56,254 nucleotides of DNA from Clostridia bacterium (GTDB lineage: Bacteria; Bacillota; Clostridia; UBA1212; UBA1255): the NCBI GenBank assembly GCA_017620915.1, contig JAFZSK010000006.1, positions 1-56,254 of the forward strand. The letters are read 5' to 3'. A program made the position numbers and the translations under genes. Of this stretch, positions 26,483 to 34,817 are shown in pieces. Position 1 is the first letter of the stretch. Every line of letters begins with the position of its first letter. Under the pieces are notes generated by a model. The model saw only the letters and a program-made list of their open reading frames with translations. It was not told the DNA's origin and searched no databases.

Positions 26483-28467
26483 ACTGATACCGGCCGCAGC
26501 GCGCGCACCGCGTTGAGCACGGACAACACCATCACGCCGACGTCCGCGAACACCGCGAGCCACATGCCGCCGAGTCCGGCCGCCACCAGCACCAGCGTGA
26601 GCAGTTTGATGCCGATCGCGAACACGATGTTTTCGTATACGATGCGCATGCTCCGGCGGGCGGTCTTGATCGCGGCCGGGATCTTGACCGGGTCGTCATC
26701 CATGAGCACGATGTCGGCGGCTTCGATCGCGGCATCCGAGCCGATGCCGCCCATGGCGATGCCTATGTCCGCGCGCACGAGGACGGGGGCGTCGTTGATG
26801 CCGTCGCCGACGAACGCCAGCTTGCGGCCTTCGGGTACGGTGTCGAGGAGTTTTTCCAGCTGCTCGACTTTGTTTTCCGGCAGCAGCCCGCCGTACACTT
26901 CGTCGATACCCAGTTCTCCGGCCACCCGGTCGCCGACGTCCTGCCGGTCACCGGTCAGCATGGCGGTTTTGTTGACGCCGGTGCCGCCGGACTTGCCAGA
27001 CTGCCGCAGCAGTCTGAGCGCTTCCGCCGCGGTGGGCTTGAGCTCGTCGGAGATCAATATCCGGCCTGCGTACACGCCGTCCACCGCCACGTAGACCACC
27101 GTGCAGCCCGCGTCCTCACGAGCCGAATTGTCGTCTGTCCCCGGTTTAAAACCGGCCGGGTCAGCAGAGAGCAGGGAGGCGTTGCCGACGGCGATACGCC
27201 GGCCGTCAACGACCGCGGTGACGCCTTTGCCGCTGACGTTGACGATATTGTCCACGCGTTTCGGATCGGGAGTGCGGCCGTACGCCCGGAGCAGGCTTTG
27301 ACCGATGGGATGCGGCGAGTCGAGTTCGGCGTGAGCGGCGAGTTCGAGCAGCTCGCTTTCCGGAAGCATGGCGGCTTCGACGCGGACAACTTCGAAATTG
27401 CCCCGGGTCAGCGTGCCGGTCTTATCGAATACCACCGTGTCGGTGCGGGACAACGCCTCCAGGAAACACGAGCCTTTGACCAGTATGCCGTTCCGGCCGG
27501 CGCCGCCTACGCCCGCAAAGAACGCGAGGGGCACGCTGACCACCAGCGCGCAGGGGCAGCTGGCCACCAGGAACGCCAGCGCCCGGTACAGCCAGAGCGT
27601 CCAGCGCGGGTCTGTCCCCTTTATCAAAAGCGTCAGGAGCGGTGGCAACACTGCCAGCAGCGCCGCGAGGGCGCACACCACGGGGGTGTAGATCCGGGCA
27701 AAGCGGGTGATGAAGTTTTCGGAGCGGGCCTTGCGCTCGCCGGAATTTTCGACCAGCTCCAGGATACGCGAGACAGCGGACTGACTGAATTCTTTCGTGG
27801 TCTGGATGAGGAGATCGGAGTTGAGGTTGACGCAGCCGCTCAGCAGTTCATCGCCGGGCCGCGCGGTGCGGGGCACGCTTTCGCCGGTCAGCGCGGCGGT
27901 GTCAACGCCGGATTCGCCCCTGACCACGATCCCGTCGATGGGTATCCGTTCGCCGGGCTTTACTAATATATAGCTGCCCGCGGGCACGTCTTCGGGCGCC
28001 GTGCGGACGGTGTCGAGGTCATTCAAACTGTGGTCTGACCCTGTGTTTAAATCGTTGTCCGAACCCCGGTACAGATTGGCGTACTCGGGACGCAGGTCCA
28101 TCAGTTCGGTAATGTTTTTGCGGCTGCGCTCCACGGCCAGGTCCTGGAACAATTCGCCCAGCTGGTAAAACACCATCACCGCGGTCGCCTCGTAAAAATC
28201 GCCGCCGGAGAGCCAGCCGAGGGCGAGCGCGCCGAGCGTTGCCACCGCCATCAGGAAGCACTCGTCCAGCAGTTCGCCGTGGACAATGCCCTCTCCCGCC
28301 TCAAGCAGCACGTCGTATCCGGCGATCAGGTACGGCACCAGATTCAGCAAAAACAGCGCCCATATGGGCAGATCCAGCAGATTCAGCGCTTTCAACACCA
28401 GGAGCACGCCAGTAATGACGGCGGCAACTGTGATTCTGATCAAAATTACTTTTTGCTCTTTTTCCAT
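26479..28467 (-). CDS. P1B-type heavy-metal ATPase (Zn/Cd/Pb class)
   Basis: The 662-residue pump has eight predicted helices and no N-terminal HMA or Cys-rich metal domain. Motifs are LTGES in the actuator domain, the metal-binding CPC in SCPCALV, the phosphorylated DKTGTLT, the SPHPIG motif of the nucleotide domain and GDGINDAP. The CPC and the HP motif place it with ZntA/CadA-type exporters. The actuator domain has an extra stretch DNDLNTGSDHSLNDL encoded by a REP-like palindrome at 28022-28051. It is divergent from an ArsR-AraC regulator, a typical metal-resistance arrangement. The ATG at 28467 has only a weak ribosome site. Confidence 0.9.
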   Translation of the reverse strand: MEKEQKVILIRITVAAVITGVLLVLKALNLLDLPIWALFLLNLVPYLIAGYDVLLEAGEGIVHGELLDECFLMAVATLGALALGWLSGGDFYEATAVMVFYQLGELFQDLAVERSRKNITELMDLRPEYANLYRGSDNDLNTGSDHSLNDLDTVRTAPEDVPAGSYILVKPGERIPIDGIVVRGESGVDTAALTGESVPRTARPGDELLSGCVNLNSDLLIQTTKEFSQSAVSRILELVENSGERKARSENFITRFARIYTPVVCALAALLAVLPPLLTLLIKGTDPRWTLWLYRALAFLVASCPCALVVSVPLAFFAGVGGAGRNGILVKGSCFLEALSRTDTVVFDKTGTLTRGNFEVVRVEAAMLPESELLELAAHAELDSPHPIGQSLLRAYGRTPDPKRVDNIVNVSGKGVTAVVDGRRIAVGNASLLSADPAGFKPGTDDNSAREDAGCTVVYVAVDGVYAGRILISDELKPTAAEALRLLRQSGKSGGTGVNKTAMLTGDRQDVGDRVAGELGIDEVYGGLLPENKVEQLEKLLDTVPEGRKLAFVGDGINDAPVLVRADIGIAMGGIGSDAAIEAADIVLMDDDPVKIPAAIKTARRSMRIVYENIVFAIGIKLLTLVLVAAGLGGMWLAVFADVGVMVLSVLNAVRALRPVSV
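28022..28051. repeat. REP-like palindrome inside the metal ATPase gene
   Basis: TTCAAACTGTGG, a short loop and CCTGTGTTTAAA form an imperfect palindrome. On the minus strand it contains AGGGTCAGACC, as in the copy at 44075. It encodes an in-frame peptide insertion. Confidence 0.55.
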
Positions 28468-28497
28468 TTTTGTCCGGCCTTTCCGTTTTGCGGTCAA

Positions 28498-28519
28498 CGA
28501 TTAAATGATTGTTTAATCG
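28498..28519. promoter_or_regulatory. probable ArsR-family operator
   Basis: CGATTAAA, a six-base spacer and TTTAATCG form a perfect inverted repeat in the divergent gap between the metal ATPase and its regulator. It overlaps the -35 of the regulator promoter. Its shape fits SmtB/CadC-type operators. Confidence 0.65.
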
Positions 28520-28540
28520 TCGGTGCGATTATGCTATAAT
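28512..28540 (+). promoter_or_regulatory. promoter of the ArsR-AraC regulator
   Basis: TTTAAT (28512-28517) and the consensus TATAAT (28535-28540) are 17 bases apart. The -35 lies in the right arm of the inverted repeat, which suggests autoregulation. Confidence 0.6.
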
Positions 28541-28614
28541 ATTTCTGTACCTGTCAACGGCCCGCGCCGTTTTACTGACGGACGGACAATATTTATTGCT
28601 GAAAGGGACAAAAA

Positions 28615-29328
28615 ATGGACGTTAAGCATTTCAATATTAAGCAACTCCCGCACAACCACGGCCGGCTGCCCGTCAATCTCGTGGCCGAAATGCCCGACGG
28701 TGCCACGTTCGGGAGCGTTGCCGACGTGTTCAGCCTTTTGGGGGACGGACGCCGCGTGCAGCTGTTTTGGCTGCTGTGTCACTGCGAAGAGTGTGTTGCC
28801 AACCTGTCCTCGCTGATGGGCCTTTCCAGTCCCGCGCTGTCGCATCATTTAAAGCTGCTGAAGAACGCCGGCCTGATCGGGAGCCGCCGGGAAGGGCGGG
28901 AGGTGTATTACACCGCGGCCGACACGCCCCGTGCGAGCGCCCTCCACATAATGATCGAGGACACCGTGGAGCTCACATGCCCGGAACACGAACCCGGGAC
29001 AGACGAACGCACGCACGCCATCGCGGAAGTGCACGACTATCTGGTGGCGGATCTGGGACGCCGGGAGACGATCGAGTCTCTGGCCGCGCGTTTCCATATG
29101 AACCGCACCACGCTGCAGGAGGATTTCCGGCGCATGTACGGGCTGCCGGTGGCAACGTACATCCGCAACATGCGCATACGGCGGGCAATGGAACTCCTGC
29201 GCACCACCGGGCGGGGCGTGGCTGACATCGCCGCGGAAGTGGGCTACGGCAGCCAGAGCAAGTTCACGCAGGCCTTCCGGGAGGTCTCCGGATTGACGCC
29301 GCGGGAGTATAGGACTGTTGCACATTGA
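28615..29328 (+). CDS. ArsR-AraC fused metal-responsive regulator
   Basis: This 237-residue protein joins two DNA-binding modules. Residues about 30-125 are an ArsR/SmtB domain with CHCEEC (55-60) at the metal-binding position of CadC-type sensors. The recognition helix region is MGLSSPALSHHLKLLKNAGL and the wing contains GREVYYT; Cys122 and nearby His residues could add ligands. Residues about 135-237 are an AraC-type double helix-turn-helix (TIESLAARFHMNRTTLQEDF and GVADIAAEVGYGSQSKF). It would repress the divergent ATPase until Cd, Zn or Pb binds; what the AraC half adds is unknown. AAAGGGA precedes the ATG. Confidence 0.85.
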   Translation: MDVKHFNIKQLPHNHGRLPVNLVAEMPDGATFGSVADVFSLLGDGRRVQLFWLLCHCEECVANLSSLMGLSSPALSHHLKLLKNAGLIGSRREGREVYYTAADTPRASALHIMIEDTVELTCPEHEPGTDERTHAIAEVHDYLVADLGRRETIESLAARFHMNRTTLQEDFRRMYGLPVATYIRNMRIRRAMELLRTTGRGVADIAAEVGYGSQSKFTQAFREVSGLTPREYRTVAH

Positions 29329-29346
29329 CCGCGCGCAATGTATAAT
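29318..29346 (+). promoter_or_regulatory. promoter of the repeat lipoprotein
   Basis: TTGCAC (29318-29323) and TATAAT (29341-29346) are 17 bases apart. The -35 overlaps the end of the regulator gene. Confidence 0.6.
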
Positions 29347-29435
29347 TACAATAAAGTACAGAAACAGCCCGCCGGGATCGAGCGCGGGCGGAGATTGTTC
29401 ACGAACCGGAATTGACCGGTATGGAGGGCAAAAAA

Positions 29436-31679
29436 ATGAAAAAACGATCGATTATCGCACTACTGGCGCTGGTATTGACCGGCGTTATGATCCTGGCGTT
29501 CAGCGGCTGCAACAATCCGCCGGCGGGACAGCCCACCGCGGAACCGAATGCCACGGGATCAGATCCGGCTGCTACCGAGCCCGCCGGATCGTCGCAGGAG
29601 GCTGCGGATAGGGCAGCTAAATTCTGCGAACGCTTTAACGGCACCTGGACGGCGACGGACAATGCGTTTATTGACTTCTATTTTGACGAAAAGCAGCCGG
29701 CCGCGGTGTTCGGCGTCTGGGGGTCGGACGCGGCGTTCCCCGAAGGCCGGATCGAGGATGCGGTCGAGACTGCGGAAGGAGAGTACGACCTTACGGTGCG
29801 CATGGATCCGAACTCGGATACGGTTAAAATGCACTGCAGAAACGAAAACAACGCGATTTTCTTCACGGATGCCATGAACGTCACCAAAAGGTACGAGTAC
29901 GACGGCACCCGCCAGTACCCGTCAACGGTCATCGTGCTCACGCCGCAGGAGATCATGACACTGTTCGGCGGCCTCTGGACGGAGGCGCTGGAAGGGAAGG
30001 AGTTCCTTTATATTGACACCATCAACGACGGTCAGATCGTGATCAAAGTCGGGGAATGGGGCACTGAAGGCTACAAGACCGCCTACGCGATCCTGCGTGT
30101 AGAAACGGACAGCTCCTGGGAAAAATTCCAGTTCACGCTGGAAGACGCGGACGGCAACCCCGGCATTTATCCCGGCGCGCTGTACAACGCCATGAACACG
30201 ATGGGCATTGACTTCGGCGGCGGCGAGAAAGCGTACAATACGGATGATTATGCGAACCATCAGGGCTCGTCCGATCCCGGCACAGACCCCGGCACGGATC
30301 CCGCGGCGGTCGAAGCCGCCCGGCGGCGCGCGCTGGAATTCGCGTTCCTGGTGGACGGCACCTGGAATACGCCGGACGGGCCGGTATTCGTTGACTTCGA
30401 TATTGAGGGCAACGAAGCCTGGTTTATGACGGCGGTCTGGAACGCGGGCGGCGATTTCCCGTCGTACCATATTCTGGACGCGGTCGAACAGAATAGCGGC
30501 GAATACGAGCTGACCGTGCAGGAGCGCGGCGTGACGGAGCCGGTAAAAATGAAGTGCAAGATCATCGGCAATTCCATGGAGCTCACTGATAACACCGGCT
30601 ACAAAAAAACGCTAGAATACAAGCCCACCAAGCAATATCCGACCAATATCATTGATGCGCAGCGCAGCAGCATCATATACCTGTGCGGCGGCGTGCGCAC
30701 GGAGGCTACGCAGCGGATGGAATACCTGAACGTCTACGAGGACAATTACGGGCACATCATCATGAACCGCTGCACGTGGGGCGTTGAAGGCATCCAGGCC
30801 AGCTTCCGCGTGGTCAAGATCGAATACACGAACGACAAGGCCACGGATATCAACGTGATCCTGGCGGACAGCGACTACAATGTGTACGATTGCCCGGGAC
30901 ACCTGTTGGGCGCGGATATGATCTTCCATATCGACTTCGGCGACGGGATGCATGCGTACGTGGAAGATTTTCCCGAAAATCATACGCTGACCGTTAATCC
31001 GAACACGGCGGAGAAGCGGGCGCTGGAGTTCGCGTTCCTGGTGGACGGCACTTGGAACAGCAGCGACATGACGGATTTCATCGATTTCGAGATCAACGAT
31101 AAAAACGAGCCCTGGTTCATGCTGGCGGTCTGGAATTCGGGCGGCGATTTCCCCAGCGGCCGCATTATGGACGCGGTCAAGATCAAAGACGGCGAATATG
31201 ATGTGACGTACAAGATGCGCGACGAGTCGAAAACGCGCACCGTAAGGACCAAGGTGAACGGCAACCGTCTGGATTTTGTCGACATGGATAACAAGGCGGC
31301 AACGTTCTATTACGACGCTGAAAAGCAGTTCCCGTCGAGCATTGAGGATATTCCGCGAAGCCAGATCATGACTTACGCGGGCGGCGTGCGGACCGAGGCC
31401 AACAACGGCGAGATGTACATTCATGTTTATAAAGATGACGACGGCAATATCTGGCTCGACCGCCGCGTCTGGGGCATGCAGGGGATCGTGGCGCGGTACC
31501 GTATCGTCAAGATCGAAGCGCTGGATAAACTGTACCACGAACTGAACGTCATCCTTGTGGACGGCCGGTACAATGTCTATCAGTGCCCCGGCAGGATCAT
31601 CGGTGCGGAAATGATCTTCCATATCGACTTCGGCGACGGCATGTACGCATATCTGGAGGACAGTTTCGAGAATCATTGA
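29436..31679 (+). CDS. lipoprotein with three long tandem repeats
   Basis: I do not recognise this family. The 747-residue protein has a signal ending AFSGC and then three repeats of about 215-240 residues. Each repeat has a first half with GTW, F(I/V)DF, VW and FP...I.DAV, and a second half with GG.(R/W)TEA, a strand-rich stretch and WG.(E/Q)G. The two halves resemble each other weakly, so six related beta modules may be present. The first repeat is the most diverged. GGAGGG lies seven bases before ATG 29436. Secreted and membrane-anchored, its ligand is unknown. Confidence 0.8.
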   Translation: MKKRSIIALLALVLTGVMILAFSGCNNPPAGQPTAEPNATGSDPAATEPAGSSQEAADRAAKFCERFNGTWTATDNAFIDFYFDEKQPAAVFGVWGSDAAFPEGRIEDAVETAEGEYDLTVRMDPNSDTVKMHCRNENNAIFFTDAMNVTKRYEYDGTRQYPSTVIVLTPQEIMTLFGGLWTEALEGKEFLYIDTINDGQIVIKVGEWGTEGYKTAYAILRVETDSSWEKFQFTLEDADGNPGIYPGALYNAMNTMGIDFGGGEKAYNTDDYANHQGSSDPGTDPGTDPAAVEAARRRALEFAFLVDGTWNTPDGPVFVDFDIEGNEAWFMTAVWNAGGDFPSYHILDAVEQNSGEYELTVQERGVTEPVKMKCKIIGNSMELTDNTGYKKTLEYKPTKQYPTNIIDAQRSSIIYLCGGVRTEATQRMEYLNVYEDNYGHIIMNRCTWGVEGIQASFRVVKIEYTNDKATDINVILADSDYNVYDCPGHLLGADMIFHIDFGDGMHAYVEDFPENHTLTVNPNTAEKRALEFAFLVDGTWNSSDMTDFIDFEINDKNEPWFMLAVWNSGGDFPSGRIMDAVKIKDGEYDVTYKMRDESKTRTVRTKVNGNRLDFVDMDNKAATFYYDAEKQFPSSIEDIPRSQIMTYAGGVRTEANNGEMYIHVYKDDDGNIWLDRRVWGMQGIVARYRIVKIEALDKLYHELNVILVDGRYNVYQCPGRIIGAEMIFHIDFGDGMYAYLEDSFENH

Positions 31680-31743
31680 CGCCCGGGACCGGGCCGGCAG
31701 GATGACTGCCGAAACAGCGCTGACCCGCGCGAATAATTAACTG

Positions 31744-31786
31744 AAAAAGACCACGCCGGTGAAGTATTCCGGCGTGGCCTTTTTTG
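31744..31786. terminator. bidirectional rho-independent terminator
   Basis: CCACGCCGG and CCGGCGTGG form a nine-base stem flanked by an A run on the left and TTTTTT on the right. It separates the convergent lipoprotein and methyltransferase genes. Confidence 0.85.
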
Positions 31787-31810
31787 ATATTGTCATTGCG
31801 AAATGCGGTA

Positions 31811-32656
31811 TCAGAGCAGCTTTTTGATCTCCCGGATATAGGAGGAATCAGAGCCGCAGCAGCCGCCGATGTAGCTGACGAACTCGAGCGCCGGCTTGAT
31901 GTCTTCGGCAAACTGCTGCGCGCTGTAGGCGGTCGAGATGGTGCCGTCGGCGCTCAGGATCGGTTTGCCGGCGTTGGGTTTGAACAGCAGGGGCAGCGAT
32001 GTTTTTTCGGAAAATTCCTTAATGATCGGGAGAGCCAGATCCGGGCCGAGGGAGCAGTTGAGGCCGATGGCGTCAATGCCAAGAGGCTCCAGCGTCTCGA
32101 TCGTGTCTTCCACGGAATTGCCGAACATCGTTTTGCCCGACTTCTCGAAGGTCATGGCGCAGAATATCGGGACGCCGTACTTCTTGGCTTCGACGGTGGC
32201 AACGCGCATCATCTCCAGATCCATAAACGTCTGGATCAGCACCATATCGCTGCCGGCGCCGATCCCTGCGTCCAGCATCTCGTCATATATCGCGGCGCAC
32301 TCTTCCTCTTCCAGATCGCCGTAGGGTTCCAGCAGCTGGGTGAGGGGACCGATGGACAGGCATAACTTTACATCCGTGCCGTCGAGCGCTTTTCGGGCGG
32401 CTTTGACGCCCGAAGTGATAACCTCATGCACGGAATAATTCGAGGAGCGCTTCACCGCGGGACCGTTGGCGCCGAAAGTGTTGGCCAGCACTATCTCGGA
32501 ACCGGCGTCCACATACCGGCGCACGACCTCTTCCACGAACTCCGGATGTTCGACGTTGTATTTCCAGACGGGCACCTTGGCCACGCCGTTTGCTTCGGCG
32601 AGTCCCCACAGGGTGGTGCCTACCGCGCCGTCCAGCAGTGTGATCTTTTTCTGCAT
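31811..32656 (-). CDS. homocysteine S-methyltransferase family protein
   Basis: This 281-residue barrel protein resembles the homocysteine-binding domain of MetH, BHMT and MmuM. It has LLDGAVGTTLW at the N-terminus, ANTFGANG, the zinc-ligand region GLNCSLGP, and GGCCGSDSSYI with the paired cysteines that complete the zinc site. It would transfer a methyl group to homocysteine to make methionine. The methyl donor is not clear: a free-standing domain may use S-methylmethionine or a corrinoid partner. It follows rhaA on the same strand after 104 bases. Homocysteine is also the product of LuxS, encoded 5 kb away. Confidence 0.88.
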   Translation of the reverse strand: MQKKITLLDGAVGTTLWGLAEANGVAKVPVWKYNVEHPEFVEEVVRRYVDAGSEIVLANTFGANGPAVKRSSNYSVHEVITSGVKAARKALDGTDVKLCLSIGPLTQLLEPYGDLEEEECAAIYDEMLDAGIGAGSDMVLIQTFMDLEMMRVATVEAKKYGVPIFCAMTFEKSGKTMFGNSVEDTIETLEPLGIDAIGLNCSLGPDLALPIIKEFSEKTSLPLLFKPNAGKPILSADGTISTAYSAQQFAEDIKPALEFVSYIGGCCGSDSSYIREIKKLL

Positions 32657-32760
32657 ATGATACCTCGCGATCTGATAAAACGGACGGCCGTCCGCGGGCG
32701 GACCTGCCTTTCTGGCAATGACCGGACCCTGCGTAAAACGGCCGCCGGATTCAATAAATA

Positions 32761-34014
32761 TTACTTACGTTTGGTGAGAACATCCTTCTCGTAGGCTTTG
32801 ACCTCGTCGAACCACTCGGGACCGGCGGCAACACCGCAGCGCTCGCAGTATTCGTTCCAGATGTCGCCGAAGGGCAGCATCTTGACCTCTTCCTGACGGA
32901 CGAAGAGCTCGGTGAAATTGCCCGCGTCCTGCAGCGCCTTGAGAGTCTCGTGCGGCGTGCACAGCGCGATCAGCAGTGCCTTCTGCCAGCTTCTAAAGCC
33001 GGTCGTCCAGGCGGCGATGCGGTTGATGCTGGCGTCAAAATAGTCGAGCGCCATGTACACGCGGTCAAGGCCGCCGCCGCGCACGATCTCTTTCGCCATT
33101 TCTTTGGTCTCGTCGTCCAGCAGGACCACGTGGTCGGAGTCCCAGCGTATCGGGCGGGTGATGTGGAGCGCGAACTCGGGGTAGAAGCACATGAGCGCGG
33201 GGATCTTGTCGGAGACGACTTCGGTGGGATGGTAATGACCGTTGTCCATCAGCGGCATGACGCCCTCGCGGGTGGCGGCGTAGCTCAGCGTGAACTCCGC
33301 GGAGCCGGCGGTGTACGCTTCCACACCGATGCCGAATACTTTCGACTCGACGCAGGGCTTGACCCACTTTCTGTCGTAGGGCTCGGAAAGGATCTGATCC
33401 AGCGAATCCATGTAGCGCATTCTCGGGCCGACGCGGTCAGCGGGAATGTCCTTGTAGCCGTCGGGGATCCAGAAGTTGATCACGCAGGGAATGCCGGTCT
33501 CTTTCGCAAAATAGCTGGCGATGCGGATGCAGGCTTTGCCGTGCTCGATCCAGAATTTACGTGTCTCTTCGTCGGGGCTCGAAAGGGTAAGGCCGTCTTT
33601 TACTTTCGAATGAGAGAAGAACGTGGGGTTGAAGTCGATACCGGTGTTGTACTTTTTGGCCAGGTCTACCCATTTCTTGAAGTGCTTCGGCTCGATCTTG
33701 TCGCGGTCAACGAACTCGCCTTTTTTGAAGATGGCGTAGCAGGCATGTACGTTGAGTTTGATCTTGCCGGGGCAGAGGGCAATGACCTTCTCGATGTCCG
33801 CCATAAGCTCTTTCGGATTGCGTGCTTTTCCGGGGTAGTTGCCGGTAGTCTGGATGCCGCCGGTGAGCGGTCCGTCGTGGTCAAAACCGATAACGTCGTC
33901 GCCCTGCCAGCAGTGGAGGGACACCGGGATATCCTTCAGCCGCGCGATAGCCGCGTCAGTGTCAATGCCGTATCCGGCAAAAATCTTCTTCGCCGATTCG
34001 TATCTGTTGCTCAT
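32761..34014 (-). CDS. rhaA: L-rhamnose isomerase
   Basis: The 417-residue enzyme would convert L-rhamnose to L-rhamnulose. It begins RYESAKKIFAGYGIDTD and has VSLHCWQGDDV, GNYPGKA, KLNVHACYA and DFNPTFFSHSK. FWIPDGYKD and MDNGHYHPTE supply metal-binding Asp and His residues of the isomerase barrel. The length matches RhaA. No kinase, aldolase or regulator of rhamnose use is nearby, which is unusual. AAGGAG precedes the ATG at 34014, and a strong promoter lies about 80 bases upstream. Confidence 0.93.
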   Translation of the reverse strand: MSNRYESAKKIFAGYGIDTDAAIARLKDIPVSLHCWQGDDVIGFDHDGPLTGGIQTTGNYPGKARNPKELMADIEKVIALCPGKIKLNVHACYAIFKKGEFVDRDKIEPKHFKKWVDLAKKYNTGIDFNPTFFSHSKVKDGLTLSSPDEETRKFWIEHGKACIRIASYFAKETGIPCVINFWIPDGYKDIPADRVGPRMRYMDSLDQILSEPYDRKWVKPCVESKVFGIGVEAYTAGSAEFTLSYAATREGVMPLMDNGHYHPTEVVSDKIPALMCFYPEFALHITRPIRWDSDHVVLLDDETKEMAKEIVRGGGLDRVYMALDYFDASINRIAAWTTGFRSWQKALLIALCTPHETLKALQDAGNFTELFVRQEEVKMLPFGDIWNEYCERCGVAAGPEWFDEVKAYEKDVLTKRK

Positions 34015-34095
34015 AACATAACTCCTTACGATCATACTGTAAAACCGCGCTTCCGGCGCCGGTCACGGTTCCGGCCGCGCCAATTTCCGCTTCGA

Positions 34096-34124
34096 ATTAT
34101 ATATTATTTTAAAAGTGCTTTCAA
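34096..34124 (-). promoter_or_regulatory. promoter of rhaA
   Basis: On the minus strand TTGAAA (34119-34124) and TATAAT (34096-34101) are 17 bases apart. Confidence 0.7.
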
Positions 34125-34328
34125 TAGTGAATTTGGGTCTGTCGATCTGTCAATCAACTCATATCTTTGGCCTATCAGTCCATTGTCTGCCGATCAGACC
34201 TGAACCGCAAACCAGACTGCGCAAAAACCATTGTTGCTGTTTGAACACCGAACGGTGCTGTAGAATAGGCAGAGGAAACTTCCTTTGAGATGTCTCTTGC
34301 TCATTTCAAACGCCGGTTTTCGGAAAAA

Positions 34329-34567
34329 GTGGGACAAAAATTCCCGTTTGTGAAATTTTGTCCCACCTCGGGCGCCTTCTGAGGGGCTCTGGCGGGTCAA
34401 TGCCGCTTTCGACACGGCCTCATGCCGCTTTTGACCCGGCTGCAATAGGACAAAAATCTACTTTTCACGCTTTTTTGTCCCACTTTCGCGCTCCGTAAGG
34501 CGGAACCGGCCAGGGAGATGCAGCCATGAGTGGGACAAAAATCCTTATTTGAGCGATTTTGTCCCAC
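34329..34567. repeat. three GTGGGACAAAA palindromes
   Basis: GTGGGACAAAA and TTTTGTCCCAC flank unrelated loops of 16 bases at 34329-34366 and 34530-34567. A degenerate unit with AGGACAAAAA and TTTTTTGTCCCAC lies at 34447-34483. Stem bases are conserved while loops differ. The gap 34125-34682 holds no convincing gene apart from these units. Each palindrome could fold into a hairpin on either strand; the function is unknown. Confidence 0.75.
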
Positions 34568-34682
34568 TTTTTGAAATTTCCCCTTCTTAAAATGAGCGAG
34601 AATGCGGATGGACGAGCGATTCCCGGAATCGGTACGGGATCAGGAAAAGCGGAATCAGGAAAAGAGCCCTCCGAGAATAATA

Positions 34683-34711
34683 TTGACTTCGGCGGGCGCG
34701 TAGTGTAAAAT
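34683..34711 (+). promoter_or_regulatory. promoter of the DUF1846 gene
   Basis: TTGACT (34683-34688) and TAAAAT (34706-34711) are 17 bases apart. The leader to the ATG is about 100 bases. Confidence 0.65.
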
Positions 34712-34817
34712 CATTAAGCGTTTGAGGCTGCATCCTCCGGACATGCGCGGGGGTGGTCGCCCACGGACAAATCTGCGCGTGAGACTTCGGTCACGGCAGC
34801 AATCGGGAAGGTGCTAT

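Noticed and set aside
32950-34203. 417-codon plus-strand open frame
   Set aside because: It is antisense to L-rhamnose isomerase and shows no recognisable domain.
34194-34445. 83-codon frame in the repeat region
   Set aside because: It spans a GTGGGACAAAA palindrome, has no ribosome site and no family resemblance.
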